21,840 nucleotides of DNA from Perlabentimonas sp034006965 (GCA_034006965.1 JAVERU010000042.1:1-21840); one strand, 5' to 3'; shown: positions 1-8,536, counted from the stretch's first letter. The notes: generated from the sequence alone by a model not told the origin. Made by a program: numbers and translations.

Positions 1-913
1 GCTTTTGGGTGGTGCTGTTTACCGAAGCGGTACCGGTGGTTGTTCTTTGACGTTCCGATACCCTTTGGCTGGCAATCTGTTCGCCAGCCCTGCGGGTTTC
101 GGGTCGTGTGTATGTGTCTTTATACCTACCGTTGTTAACATTTACAACTACCGTTGAAGAGGTTCGCCTTACACGCGAGTAGTACACGGTTTGGTAGCGA
201 GAGCTCCTGTGATACCTACAGTGCCTGTAGTGGGCGTAGTAGTGAGGGTGCCAATGCGAGTGGTATCCGTAGTAGTAATGCCAGTAGTGAGGGTGCCAAG
301 GGTTCCAGTAGGAGGGGTAGTATCCCCAGCGCCAAGCCGAATGCCAAGGGCGATAGTATGGACTGTAAACGTAAACTACAATTGGCCATTGAGATACCTC
401 GTAGAAAGTTGTGGATACAGCAGGACCATCATAGTTCGTTTCGGCTATGTACACGCTATTCCCACGGTAGCCAGGATTGGGGGTCTCTGCATAAATAGGC
501 TCAACAATGTAGCTGGGACCATAAAGGGTTTCGTCTCCAATCAGCTGAATTTGCACCGAACCGTTGGGAAATCTTTCAACCACAATTACAGCTACATCCT
601 GATACTCATTCTCGTTAAGTGCAACCCGAAGAACAATATTATGCAAATCGTCCTCGGCGTAATCGAGAACCATGATGTAATCAACATAATTATCGTTGTT
701 CAAATCGAGGTTGTTAACCATTTGCTCCGGATCGTTAAGCTTGCGCTCAAAAGCCTCAAGCGTTTCAGCGCTTTGGAAGAGATCCATCACGGCGTAAAGA
801 TTAAGGTTGTCGCCGGGTAGTCCGAGGTATTCCTTTTGCGAACCTTGTGCCGCAACCATGCTATTTCCTATGGTTAGGAAAGCAATAACTGATATGTAAA
901 TAAGTTTTTTCAT
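1..913 (-). CDS. Secreted His/Trp/Tyr-rich protein with EF-hand-like motif (C-terminus outside window)
   Basis: Function not recognised. The reading frame is open from the ATG at 911-913 to the left edge, giving 304 visible residues, so the gene is partial. Residues 1-23 form a signal peptide (MKKLIYISVIAF... ending at AAQ) and predict export. Residues 70-78 (DLNNDNYVD) match the DxNxDxxxD calcium loop of EF-hand or dockerin type. A beta-rich part follows. Residues about 181-245 are extraordinarily rich in His, Trp and Tyr (for example WNPWHPHYWHYYYGYHSHW), after which comes an Arg/Thr/Ser-rich, probably disordered tail. The composition would suit metal binding or a matrix or cell-surface role, but that is inference. 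Spacing to the next plus-strand gene is about 500 nt, filled partly by a repeat. The start is chosen because it gives a clean signal peptide; no strong Shine-Dalgarno is visible, which is usual in this phylum. Confidence 0.85.
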   Translation of the reverse strand, partial: MKKLIYISVIAFLTIGNSMVAAQGSQKEYLGLPGDNLNLYAVMDLFQSAETLEAFERKLNDPEQMVNNLDLNNDNYVDYIMVLDYAEDDLHNIVLRVALNENEYQDVAVIVVERFPNGSVQIQLIGDETLYGPSYIVEPIYAETPNPGYRGNSVYIAETNYDGPAVSTTFYEVSQWPIVVYVYSPYYRPWHSAWRWGYYPSYWNPWHPHYWHYYYGYHSHWHPHYYAHYRHCRYHRSSRYQTVYYSRVRRTSSTVVVNVNNGRYKDTYTRPETRRAGEQIASQRVSERQRTTTGTASVNSTTQK

Positions 914-1154
914 GGCTATATTTTTTAAGGGTTTTCGTTTTTATACATAACTATCAAAAGCTATGCAGTTTTTTTTAATGAATAACCTTGGCGATGATGG
1001 TTTTTATAAGTAATTTCAATTATCAATCTGAATGTAAGATAGCTTCCATTTTATGGCAAGTCAAACACTATGTTATGAAAGAGTAGATTGAGCTCACTAA
1101 CGCGTTTTTTCCTTTTACATTCGTTCATGCTTACGTAGTTATAGTTTTAAATTA
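914..1154. other. Intergenic region, no feature recognised
   Basis: AT-rich spacer between the divergent genes at 913 and 1409, left of the composite repeat. No credible open frame, RNA gene, terminator or TAnnTTTG promoter with a good upstream TTG was seen for either flanking gene. Confidence 0.5.
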
Positions 1155-1388
1155 ATATGATTATCCGCAAATATGCCTAAAGTGATGAAAAACTTATGAT
1201 ACAACAAAATAATAATGAATTTGATATTGCGAGCCAGCCTTTGCAGGCAAGCAGGCGGCAGGCAGGGAGTACTTTTCCCGAAGAAGCAGTTGGTTGTAAA
1301 TCAGAACTAAAGATTGCTTCTCCCGACAAAGAACGTCGGGATCGCAATGACGCAAAAATGATATAGGTACTAAAGCGGATAATCATAT
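1155..1388. repeat. Composite MITE-like dispersed repeat, copy 1
   Basis: The outer ends are a perfect 14-bp inverted repeat, ATATGATTATCCGC at 1155-1168 and its complement at 1375-1388. Inside sits a second palindromic unit, about 1224-1352, ending in TCGCAATGACG on the right and ATTGCGAG on the left. It contains a perfect 7-bp hairpin (TCCCGAC at 1321-1327, GTCGGGA at 1335-1341), the word AGATTGCTTC and a GGCAGGCAGGGAGT block. The same words occur in the copy at 20092-20331, where the inner unit is inverted relative to the outer ends. GCAATGACG/CGTCATTGCGA palindromes are a widespread dispersed bacterial repeat type. There is no transposase gene inside, so any mobility would be in trans. 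Its right end lies 20 nt before the GTG of the kinase gene. Confidence 0.8.
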
Positions 1389-1408
1389 AAATTAATAAAG
1401 CGGAAAAG

Positions 1409-4400
1409 GTGAAGCTGTTGGCAAAAGCAGGATTTTGTATCGTAGTTTGGTTACTTGTGTGCTCAAATATTTTGAATGCCCAACCGCAGTATTTAGGTTA
1501 TGAGGTGTATAGCGAGGCCAATGGTTTACCTAATAATGAGGTTAGGTGTATTCATAAGGATACCAAGGGCTACCTGTGGTTTGGTACCATATACGGATTA
1601 GCAAAGTACGATGCTAACAAGTTTTCGGTTTTTAAACATCAGTCACAAGGGAACAGCATTTCAGGAGATGTTGTAAGAGCACTATTCGAGGATAGCCACG
1701 GAAACATCTTGGTTGGAGCCAATGGATTGTCCATACTACATCGCGAAACCGGAACTTGGCAGAATTATCTACACGATCCACGTGATCCAACAACGATAAG
1801 TAGTCCAAACATCACCTCAATTACACAGGACAACGACAGCATATACTGGATCATTGCTAGCAATGGGCTTAACAGGTTTAACCTAAACACGGGCAAATTT
1901 CAGCACCTAAATCTGCAGCTAACCTCTAGGGTAACCGAGTCGAAAATTCACGCAATTACGCCGGGAGAGAGCCTTACTTTTTCCGTTCTTCACACCCTAT
2001 ACCACTACAACATCAAAAGCAACAGGGCATCCATTGTATTTGCTGATGAAAAGTATCATGAGCTAGATTATTTTAGGGGTACCGTAGTTGGCATTGTAAA
2101 TACGGCCGATAACCAACACCATTTTGTTCGGTTTGATAAAGACCGAAACGAAGACGTTATGCTGTTGCCCAGGGTGGGAGGAAGAGGTAAAATTTTTCAT
2201 GATGAGAACTACCTATACTTGGTTCATCAAAATCGTATTTCTGTTTTCGACTCAAGCTTTACCCAAGTGGAAACACTTGTTTTTCAATCGGATTCGGACG
2301 CTACCACCTTGGAGTACCTAAGTTTTATAAGAGAGGAGAGTGGCACATTTTGGATAGGCACCACAAGCGGGGTTGTAAAGGTTTTACCCAAATCATCTTT
2401 CCAAATCCTCGACTCGAAAAGCGGATTGCCTAACGAGTACATCCGATCGCTTACCATCGACTCAAAGAACAACCTTTGGATTGGGGTTAGGCAGGGGCCA
2501 GCATTTAAAATACCTAACATTGATGATTTTTTGACCAATCGTAATAAGCTAATCGAGCCAATTCATTTCCCCCGAGCAAGGGGCGAGGTATTTGCCACCA
2601 ACCATATTCTTGAGCTTGCCAATGGTAATCTAATTTTTGTTACCAACCAGGCCGTTTATCACTATAGCACCACTAAAAGTATGTTTACCGATCAGTTCAA
2701 CATACCCAATAACAGGCAGTATTTTGCAGCTATCGAGATTCCTGGAGGTATATTGGTTGGTTCGCTTGAGAAGCCAACTCTTTTTAAGCTTAACATTAAA
2801 AGCGATAGGTTTGAACGGGATTTAAACTTCAGAATAACCAACAAGCCCGATATTGTTTACTCAATTTTTATTGATAGAACAGGAGATATTTGGGTGGGAG
2901 GCGAGGGGTTGTTCCGCCTAAATCCTCGCGATAACTTTGCCAACCCCATACTTGAAGCTGCTATACCACCCATTAGTGAAGATAACTATTCGAATAACTC
3001 GTTTTGGAGCATAACCGATATCGATGAGCATAGGCTTATTGCTGCTACCACCACCAACGGCTACTACATATATAATAAGCAAACAGGGGAGTATCTTCAC
3101 TATGGGAAAGCCAACGGGTTGTCAACCGACTTTTTATGTACAGCACTAACCGATTTGAAAGGAAATGTTTGGCTGAGCACCAAGGAGAGCCTCACCCGCA
3201 TCGATACGGCGGACTATTCAATAAATAACTATAGTATTAAACAAGGACAGTACAATAGCGACTTTACATTCAAGTGTGGTGCGCGAACGCAAAACAGCTA
3301 TATGCTCTTTGGAAGCAAACAGGGAATTATGTTCTTCCATCCCGATAGCGTTAAACCCACCCACACCAAGTCTCCCCTTTACGTAAATGAGGTTAGAGTG
3401 TTCGACAATGTGGTTAGCAGTGAGCTAACCAGTGGCGATACGATTAGGCTTAAACATAACGAAAACTTTTTTTCGCTGGAGTTCTCCCTGCTCGACTATA
3501 GAAATCCACGGGACATTGAATACGAGTATCAATTGATAAGCTACGATAGAGCCCCCCGAAGTGTGGTTCAAAACCACAATGCGGTAAGCTACACCAATGT
3601 TCCACCAGGGCATTACCTGTTTAGCCTTACAAGTAGAATCCCTTCCGAGGGTAATAGTGAGCAAACCATCGAAATTGTACTGATTGTGCAACCAGCATAT
3701 TACCAAACATTGTGGTTTAAGGTTGGTGTTGCACTTATTTTGCTTGCTGGGTTGCTGTGGATTATTGTATCGGCATTTAGGCGAAAGGTACTGTACGGCC
3801 GATTGCAAAAGATGGAGCTCGATATGCTGCGATCGCAAATAAACCCCCACTTTATATTCAACACCCTAACCTCCATTCAGCATACCATTATGTCGAACAG
3901 CAAGGAGGAGGCTGTTGATACCCTCTCGCGGTTTTCGAGGCTTATGCGTATGTTTTTGGACTATTCCAGGTTGGATTATATTCCGCTGGATAAGGCACTT
4001 CAATTCTACAGCACCTATGTTACCGTTCATTCTGTTAACCTCGATGAGGATATAGATTTTAATATATCTATCGACGGGGCAATCGATCAGCAAAAGGTTA
4101 AGATTTCACCCATGCTGATTCAACCTTTCCTTGAGAATGCCATAGTGCACGGCTTATCGCCCAAAAATAAGGATATGAAGCTTACGCTAGAGATAGCAAT
4201 GGAGAACCGTTGGCTCAGCTGCATTGTGACCGATAACGGAATTGGCCGCGAGAAGGCCATGGAGATAAAAGCGAAAAAGGCTAAAGCACACAGCTCGGTA
4301 GGTATTGAGATAAGCAGCAAGAGCATACTTCTGCAGCTACAAAAGGGACGGTTTATAGAGGAGTCGTTTACAATTGATGATAACTACGATAAGGAGGGAA

Positions 4401-4450
4401 ACCCAACGGGAACAACGGTACATCTTAAAATTCCTTACAGAACTGGGTAG
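1409..4450 (+). CDS. Two-component-propeller LytS-type sensor histidine kinase
   Basis: Membrane sensor kinase of 1013 aa. Domain order: signal peptide (1-24); extracytoplasmic beta-propeller made of two-component-propeller repeats (about 30-670; blades such as GYLWFGT, NLWIGV, DIWVGG and NVWLST); a Y_Y_Y-type Ig-like domain (about 675-765); one TM helix (about 770-792); then a His_kinase (PF06580-type) domain with the phosphoacceptor His814 in NPHFIFN and an HATPase region with N-box ENAIVHG near 909 and G-box DNGIGRE near 941. Family knowledge: such proteins sense extracellular ligands and phosphorylate LytTR regulators. The start is GTG; the in-frame stop at 1388-1390 leaves no upstream ATG, and the signal peptide begins at this codon. 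The convergent gene 5 nt downstream encodes the obvious partner regulator. A repeat element ends just upstream, so the promoter may lie in or beyond it. Confidence 0.93.
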   Translation: MKLLAKAGFCIVVWLLVCSNILNAQPQYLGYEVYSEANGLPNNEVRCIHKDTKGYLWFGTIYGLAKYDANKFSVFKHQSQGNSISGDVVRALFEDSHGNILVGANGLSILHRETGTWQNYLHDPRDPTTISSPNITSITQDNDSIYWIIASNGLNRFNLNTGKFQHLNLQLTSRVTESKIHAITPGESLTFSVLHTLYHYNIKSNRASIVFADEKYHELDYFRGTVVGIVNTADNQHHFVRFDKDRNEDVMLLPRVGGRGKIFHDENYLYLVHQNRISVFDSSFTQVETLVFQSDSDATTLEYLSFIREESGTFWIGTTSGVVKVLPKSSFQILDSKSGLPNEYIRSLTIDSKNNLWIGVRQGPAFKIPNIDDFLTNRNKLIEPIHFPRARGEVFATNHILELANGNLIFVTNQAVYHYSTTKSMFTDQFNIPNNRQYFAAIEIPGGILVGSLEKPTLFKLNIKSDRFERDLNFRITNKPDIVYSIFIDRTGDIWVGGEGLFRLNPRDNFANPILEAAIPPISEDNYSNNSFWSITDIDEHRLIAATTTNGYYIYNKQTGEYLHYGKANGLSTDFLCTALTDLKGNVWLSTKESLTRIDTADYSINNYSIKQGQYNSDFTFKCGARTQNSYMLFGSKQGIMFFHPDSVKPTHTKSPLYVNEVRVFDNVVSSELTSGDTIRLKHNENFFSLEFSLLDYRNPRDIEYEYQLISYDRAPRSVVQNHNAVSYTNVPPGHYLFSLTSRIPSEGNSEQTIEIVLIVQPAYYQTLWFKVGVALILLAGLLWIIVSAFRRKVLYGRLQKMELDMLRSQINPHFIFNTLTSIQHTIMSNSKEEAVDTLSRFSRLMRMFLDYSRLDYIPLDKALQFYSTYVTVHSVNLDEDIDFNISIDGAIDQQKVKISPMLIQPFLENAIVHGLSPKNKDMKLTLEIAMENRWLSCIVTDNGIGREKAMEIKAKKAKAHSSVGIEISSKSILLQLQKGRFIEESFTIDDNYDKEGNPTGTTVHLKIPYRTG

Positions 4451-4455
4451 GTTAT

Positions 4456-5181
4456 CTAGATTTTTAGGTAGTTGAGCAACTCGTCCTTTTTGCTTTCGCC
4501 TACTTTTACCGTCATGCCATTACTCATGGTGAGGTATGCACCGCGCCCTCTCTGGTACTTTACAACGTGCTTAAGGTTTACCAACGACGATTTATGTACC
4601 CGTACAAAAAGTTTGGGTTTTAGCAACTCCTCGTAGGTCGATAGCCCCTTGGATGAAACCACCTTTTTGCCATCCACGGTATGGAACTCGGAGTAGTTGG
4701 TGTCGGCCTTAACGCAAACAATATCGTCAATCATGATAAAAATTAGCCCATCGAGGGTAGGGATAAAAACCCTGTCGTCGAGTGCTTTGGGCTGCTGCTG
4801 GTTGCTTCTTGTTCCCTTTAGCTCGAGTTGAGCCTTGGCCTTTCTTACAGCATTTTTAAGCTCCTCAATGTCGTAGGGTTTTAGGATATAGTCAACTGCC
4901 GATGCCTTTATGGCCTGAAGCGAGTACTCGCTGTAAGCCGTGGTTACAATAACTTCAAAGTCATCGGTGTTGGTTCTCTTTAGCACATCAAAGCCGCTTT
5001 CCTCCTGTAGGTTGATATCAAGAAACACAATGCTGGGCTTCTGGTGGTAAATAAGCTCTACAGCATCGTCAACATTGCTGGCTATGCCAACCAGCTGCAA
5101 ATCGGCAAATAGGTTCGTGAGGTAACCCGACAGCAGCTGCGCCGATTTCGAGTTGTCCTCAACAATTAGGGTTTTTATCAT
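4456..5181 (-). CDS. LytTR-family response regulator
   Basis: Cytoplasmic response regulator of 241 aa. The N-terminal receiver domain (1-120) has the acid pair E8-D9, phosphoacceptor Asp55 in FLDINL, the TTAYSEYSLQA switch region and the KP of ILKPYD. The C-terminal half (about 135-241) is a LytTR DNA-binding domain with FVRVHKSSLVNLKHV. Start: the frame stays open to about 5229, but the ATG at 5179-5181 (MIKTLIVEDN) is the normal receiver start, whereas the longer form would add 16 unrelated residues. It faces the sensor kinase tail to tail with a 5-nt gap, so the pair is physically linked but separately transcribed. A good Bacteroidota promoter lies 34 nt upstream (-7 element 5215-5222). 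It could control the TonB genes next door, but no direct evidence shows this. Confidence 0.93.
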   Translation of the reverse strand: MIKTLIVEDNSKSAQLLSGYLTNLFADLQLVGIASNVDDAVELIYHQKPSIVFLDINLQEESGFDVLKRTNTDDFEVIVTTAYSEYSLQAIKASAVDYILKPYDIEELKNAVRKAKAQLELKGTRSNQQQPKALDDRVFIPTLDGLIFIMIDDIVCVKADTNYSEFHTVDGKKVVSSKGLSTYEELLKPKLFVRVHKSSLVNLKHVVKYQRGRGAYLTMSNGMTVKVGESKKDELLNYLKI

Positions 5182-5198
5182 AGGGTGAGAATAAGTGA

Positions 5199-5255
5199 AT
5201 CCGCACAATGCGATCAAATTTAACACCAATTTGGTAGAGACGCAATAGTGCGGAT
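5199..5255 (-). promoter_or_regulatory. Response-regulator promoter bracketed by an inverted repeat
   Basis: Read on the minus strand, TAAATTTG (5215-5222) fits the TAnnTTTG -7 element and TTG (5243-5245) fits the -33 element, with a 20-nt spacer. The expected start is near 5208. Both elements are enclosed by imperfect inverted-repeat arms: ATCCGCACAATGCG at 5199-5212 and CGCAATAGTGCGGAT at 5241-5255. The outer 8 bp are perfect. The arrangement could be an operator pair or, less likely, a terminator of the upstream TonB gene, since no T-run follows. Confidence 0.5.
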
Positions 5256-5281
5256 CATTTATAGCCTTATTATATGTGAGG

Positions 5282-7591
5282 CTAATTCACCCCAAAGCTG
5301 TAACCGAGGGTGAACAGGAAGTAGCGACCTGGGGATAGAAGCCCCTTCTTATCAATATATGGATTATCGAAAATATCGAACACATCCAGCGATAACTTAA
5401 CGCCTTTAAACTCTTTCCACACCCTAAGATCAAGGGTATTCCATGGTTTAATATGGTGGCTGTTCATGTCATCACCCCACTGCTTACCAGTGTAAATCCA
5501 TATTACACCAAGGTTGGCAATGCGTTTCGATAGTAAGAACACCTCTACTGATGCTTGTTGCTGTGGCACCTCGGCCAAACCATATCCTGTGAGGTCAACG
5601 TCTAACATAGGGTTAACATCGAAACCCGTGATGGTTGAATGGTTAAACGAGTAGTTAGCCCTTGTGTAGAGCCATTTTGTGGGAGTGAACCTAACTGAGA
5701 ACTCGCCACCATAAACATCAACAGAAGAGATATTCTTGCGCATAACAATGGGGCGAATATCATCGGCCCCTGCGTCAATTGAGTCGCCTGTTGAAACAAA
5801 ATATTGAAAATCGTGACCTTTTGAGTAGAAGAGCGCAGCATCGAATTTTAGGCTAGAGCCTATCTTTACATTACCCCCCACCTCGTAGGTTATAAGGTGT
5901 TCGGGCTGTAACTCGGGATTGGCCAGCTTGAAGCCCTTGGTTATTCTTCGCGATGAGACCAAATCGTCGAGTTTGGCAGGCATAAATCCCGATGAGACAG
6001 AAACATATGTGCTAAGCCATTGGTTAGGAATGTATCGAACACCAAGCTTAGGATTAAGGGAGTACCAGCCATTCCTTCCAAAGTTTGAAGTGGTGTCGGA
6101 GGCAAAACCCGTGTTGCTGGTGGGGCTTTGCACATCGAGCAGTCCATCGTAAAACGTTGCGTAGTCGAAACGCAAACCGGCCAAAACCTTAAACTTTCCA
6201 TTTCGTAAAGTATGCTCATCCTGTATAAATGCTGCGCCAAAAGTAACCTTACCATCGCGTTGAATAATATCGGTTGAGGTTCTGTAGATATCAATGGCAT
6301 TCATATAGCCGTGCTTAACATCCACCCCGAACGTTAGCTGGTTGTTGGGGACAATTTTGCGCGACAGGTTTGCCCAGATACCAACATCACCAGATTGCTG
6401 GTCGGTGTGGTATATTCGGTAATTATCACCGGTTTTGTTCAGCGATTCGTTTTGCCTATCGTAAACCTCGCGCTGGGCAAAGCCATAAATGTCGAACTTA
6501 AATTTGTCGATGTATCCGTTGTACCCCACGTGTAGCCTGTTGGTGGTGTAAGCATCGTAGCTACCATCGGTTAGATAAACTGCCCTACCAGCCCCCCTTT
6601 TATCGGAATAAATATTGGTTCCAACGTAGAATGATGTGCTGTCGGTGAATGGGACCAAAGCCTTAATGTTAATCCCTTTTTCGGTAAGATAAAGAGGAAC
6701 ATTGGTAGAGTCTCGTATTTCGGGCGGTTCGGCAATGTACCCATCGCCATCGCGCCAAAAGCCACTGGCCATAATGCGAATTTCCTGGTTGAATAGGGTA
6801 GTGGTACCACCAAGGGTCGACTTCACCTCCTTAAAGCCAAATCCGCCTGCCTCGGCACCCACAGAGCCATAAAATTTTTTGTCGGCGGGTTCCTTGGTTC
6901 TAATGTTGATAACTCCTGCCATGGCGTTATTGCCGAAGAGCGCTGACGATGGCCCGTGCACCACCTCAATCTGTTCCACAATATCGGGTGATATAAGGCT
7001 CCAGTTTATAAAACCATATGATGTTTTATTCAGGGGTGTTCCGTCGTAAAGAATAAGCACCCTATTTGAGCCATCGAGCCCACGCATCGATACCGATGCG
7101 TTTTTTGAGAATACGCCCTTCGATCTATCCACAAAAAGATTGGGAATGGTGCGCAAAAAATTATCGACATTGGTGGCTGGGCTCGCATTAATTTGTGTGC
7201 TATCTATAACTGATACCATAGCCGGCACCTCCCATGTAGACTGTGGGCTAAGGGTTGCTGTAACCACAACCTGATCGATAGGCCAAGGACTTGAGGTAAG
7301 GCTCACTTTTGCCAAATCGCCCCACGTTGAAATGGCAACTTCAGCCTTGGAGTATCCTACGTGGGTGAATTCAAGCATAAAGGGAGGGGTAATGGGAGGG
7401 CAAATTTTAAATTTCCCATCTGTATCGGTTGAAACGCCTAGATTTTCACCTTTTAGTTTAACGGTTGCGCTTTGCAAGGGTTTGTTCGTTTGCAAATCGA
7501 TTACTATGCCCGTTACACAATTCTGCGAAAAGGCTGAAACGCTAATATTGAGAAGAAAAATATAGGTTATAAATGATTTTAAGTAATTCAT
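5282..7591 (-). CDS. TonB-dependent outer-membrane receptor A
   Basis: Outer-membrane active-transport receptor of 769 aa, a normal length for the family. Signal peptide 1-23; a carboxypeptidase-regulatory-like beta-sandwich (about 24-100, GIVIDLQTNKPLQSATV, HVGYS); TonB-box-like DQVVVTAT at 106-113; plug domain to about 235 (VSMRGLDG, VLILYDG, IEVVHGPSSALFGNNAMAGVINI); then a 22-strand-type barrel ending in the aromatic YFLFTLGYSF. It lacks a SusD partner, so it is not a typical SusC glycan receptor. It follows lipoprotein A by 11 nt and is surely cotranscribed with it. It is a paralogue of receptor B: both share barrel words such as LDDL, GFK.ANP.L.PE, FSKG.DF.Y.VSTG and NIS.VD. The shared barrel motifs suggest the same or similar substrates. 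The substrate is unknown. Confidence 0.92.
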   Translation of the reverse strand: MNYLKSFITYIFLLNISVSAFSQNCVTGIVIDLQTNKPLQSATVKLKGENLGVSTDTDGKFKICPPITPPFMLEFTHVGYSKAEVAISTWGDLAKVSLTSSPWPIDQVVVTATLSPQSTWEVPAMVSVIDSTQINASPATNVDNFLRTIPNLFVDRSKGVFSKNASVSMRGLDGSNRVLILYDGTPLNKTSYGFINWSLISPDIVEQIEVVHGPSSALFGNNAMAGVINIRTKEPADKKFYGSVGAEAGGFGFKEVKSTLGGTTTLFNQEIRIMASGFWRDGDGYIAEPPEIRDSTNVPLYLTEKGINIKALVPFTDSTSFYVGTNIYSDKRGAGRAVYLTDGSYDAYTTNRLHVGYNGYIDKFKFDIYGFAQREVYDRQNESLNKTGDNYRIYHTDQQSGDVGIWANLSRKIVPNNQLTFGVDVKHGYMNAIDIYRTSTDIIQRDGKVTFGAAFIQDEHTLRNGKFKVLAGLRFDYATFYDGLLDVQSPTSNTGFASDTTSNFGRNGWYSLNPKLGVRYIPNQWLSTYVSVSSGFMPAKLDDLVSSRRITKGFKLANPELQPEHLITYEVGGNVKIGSSLKFDAALFYSKGHDFQYFVSTGDSIDAGADDIRPIVMRKNISSVDVYGGEFSVRFTPTKWLYTRANYSFNHSTITGFDVNPMLDVDLTGYGLAEVPQQQASVEVFLLSKRIANLGVIWIYTGKQWGDDMNSHHIKPWNTLDLRVWKEFKGVKLSLDVFDIFDNPYIDKKGLLSPGRYFLFTLGYSFGVN

Positions 7592-7602
7592 GGTAACAAC
7601 GC

Positions 7603-8484
7603 TTATGGCTGTATAACGATAGAGATGGTTACACTGCCGTTTTCCTGTCCGTTAATATCATACACTCTAAACATTCCAAACTTGTTGCGAGCCTCATCTT
7701 TAAACGAAAAGGTATCGCCCACCTTCAGGTTTTTTGCCTTTCGATTCCCCGATGTATGGTACTCATCAACAAGATATACTACGCTGTTGATAGCCTCAAA
7801 ATCATCCAAGCTTATCGATTTGGAGATAAAGCGAGTGGTATTGCGGGTTGTCCACCCCGAAAGCCCACTGATTATGCTATCGTCGATATTTGCTCCGGGT
7901 GACGAAATGGTGTTCTCGTCGGCATCAATATTATCGTAGTAGTAAAGCAGGTTGATTAAACTTTGGTTGTTGGAGGCATCCTGTAGATTTAATGTAGTAC
8001 CATCGGCTAGGGATACAAAGCTTTTCCCGTTGGTTACGCCCTGAGCATCTAAAACTATATCGTTGTACCAAATGGGTTCGGTATCTCCTGCCGATTCGTC
8101 TAGACTAATTGTTATCTGTAGGGTAGCCTCTTTTCCATCGATATCTCTAATGATAAACTCAACAATTTCCTCGGGATCGCTGGTTTTTAAAAGTACCACA
8201 TCGCGCTGAAGCATATCGGTGTTTATGCCCTCATCGATTACCCGACTTCCATTGCTGGATACAATAAAGTTGGTGAGCACGTGCGTGCCATTTCCCTGAC
8301 ACTTTACTTTAAACCTTAGTTCCTGTGCAGGGCCAGCAATGGTATTTCCGGTGATATATCCATCGGAATCTATTAACTCGATGGTAGGAGGCGAGGTATT
8401 TTCCTCTTTTTTGTTACACGAAGCAAAAACCCCAAAAGTAAGGGTTAGCAATAGCAACGCAAAGGGTTTGGCAAACTTATACAT
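7603..8484 (-). CDS. Lipoprotein A, member of a three-gene paralogous family
   Basis: A 293-aa predicted lipoprotein; function not recognised. The signal peptide has a lipobox ending at Cys23 (FGVFASC). Residues about 30-135 look like an Ig-like beta domain (LTNFIVSSNGSRV). Residues about 145-293 are the domain shared with the lipoproteins at 9990 and 10877, with the signature pattern DAQ/N..(G).., a Q.LINLLYYY block, SGWTTRNTTRF, a DFEAI block, RKAKNLKVGDTFSFK, KFGMFRVYDI and a final TISIVIQP. Start: ATG at 8482-8484 gives a proper signal peptide; a longer start at 8511 would add nine residues before it. It lies 11 nt before TonB receptor A, suggesting a surface or periplasmic ligand-binding partner of that receptor (inference). 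A hairpin with T-run separates it from the gene upstream. Confidence 0.85.
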   Translation of the reverse strand: MYKFAKPFALLLLTLTFGVFASCNKKEENTSPPTIELIDSDGYITGNTIAGPAQELRFKVKCQGNGTHVLTNFIVSSNGSRVIDEGINTDMLQRDVVLLKTSDPEEIVEFIIRDIDGKEATLQITISLDESAGDTEPIWYNDIVLDAQGVTNGKSFVSLADGTTLNLQDASNNQSLINLLYYYDNIDADENTISSPGANIDDSIISGLSGWTTRNTTRFISKSISLDDFEAINSVVYLVDEYHTSGNRKAKNLKVGDTFSFKDEARNKFGMFRVYDINGQENGSVTISIVIQP

Positions 8485-8497
8485 AACGGCAGGTGTT

Positions 8498-8528
8498 AAA
8501 AAGGGCCACATAATGCTACAGCCCTTTT
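8498..8528 (-). terminator. Intrinsic terminator or attenuator inside the minus-strand gene set
   Basis: AAAAGGGC (8499-8506) pairs with GCCCTTTT (8521-8528) around a 14-nt loop. On the minus strand the stem ends in a run of five T. It sits just after the stop of the ECF-like gene and before lipoprotein A, so expression of the last two genes may be reduced by it or may use a separate promoter. Confidence 0.6.
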
Positions 8529-8536
8529 GGGTTTAA

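Noticed and set aside
191..820. Plus-strand open frames of 114 and 209 codons at 154-498 and 191-820
   Set aside because: They lie opposite the better minus-strand gene with a signal peptide and EF-hand-like motif. Their Val/Arg/Ser bias is the shadow of the His/Tyr/Trp codons.
1177..1386. Minus-strand open frame of 69 codons
   Set aside because: It lies wholly within the composite repeat and its protein simply reads the repeat words; no start signal.
3425..4326. Several minus-strand open frames of 60-141 codons within the kinase gene
   Set aside because: Shadows of the kinase reading frame, which has complete propeller and kinase motifs.
5282..7591. SusC/SusD-type glycan utilisation locus
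   Set aside because: The receptors are about 770 aa rather than about 1000, no SusD-like gene and no glycosidase is present, and the lipoproteins belong to a different family.
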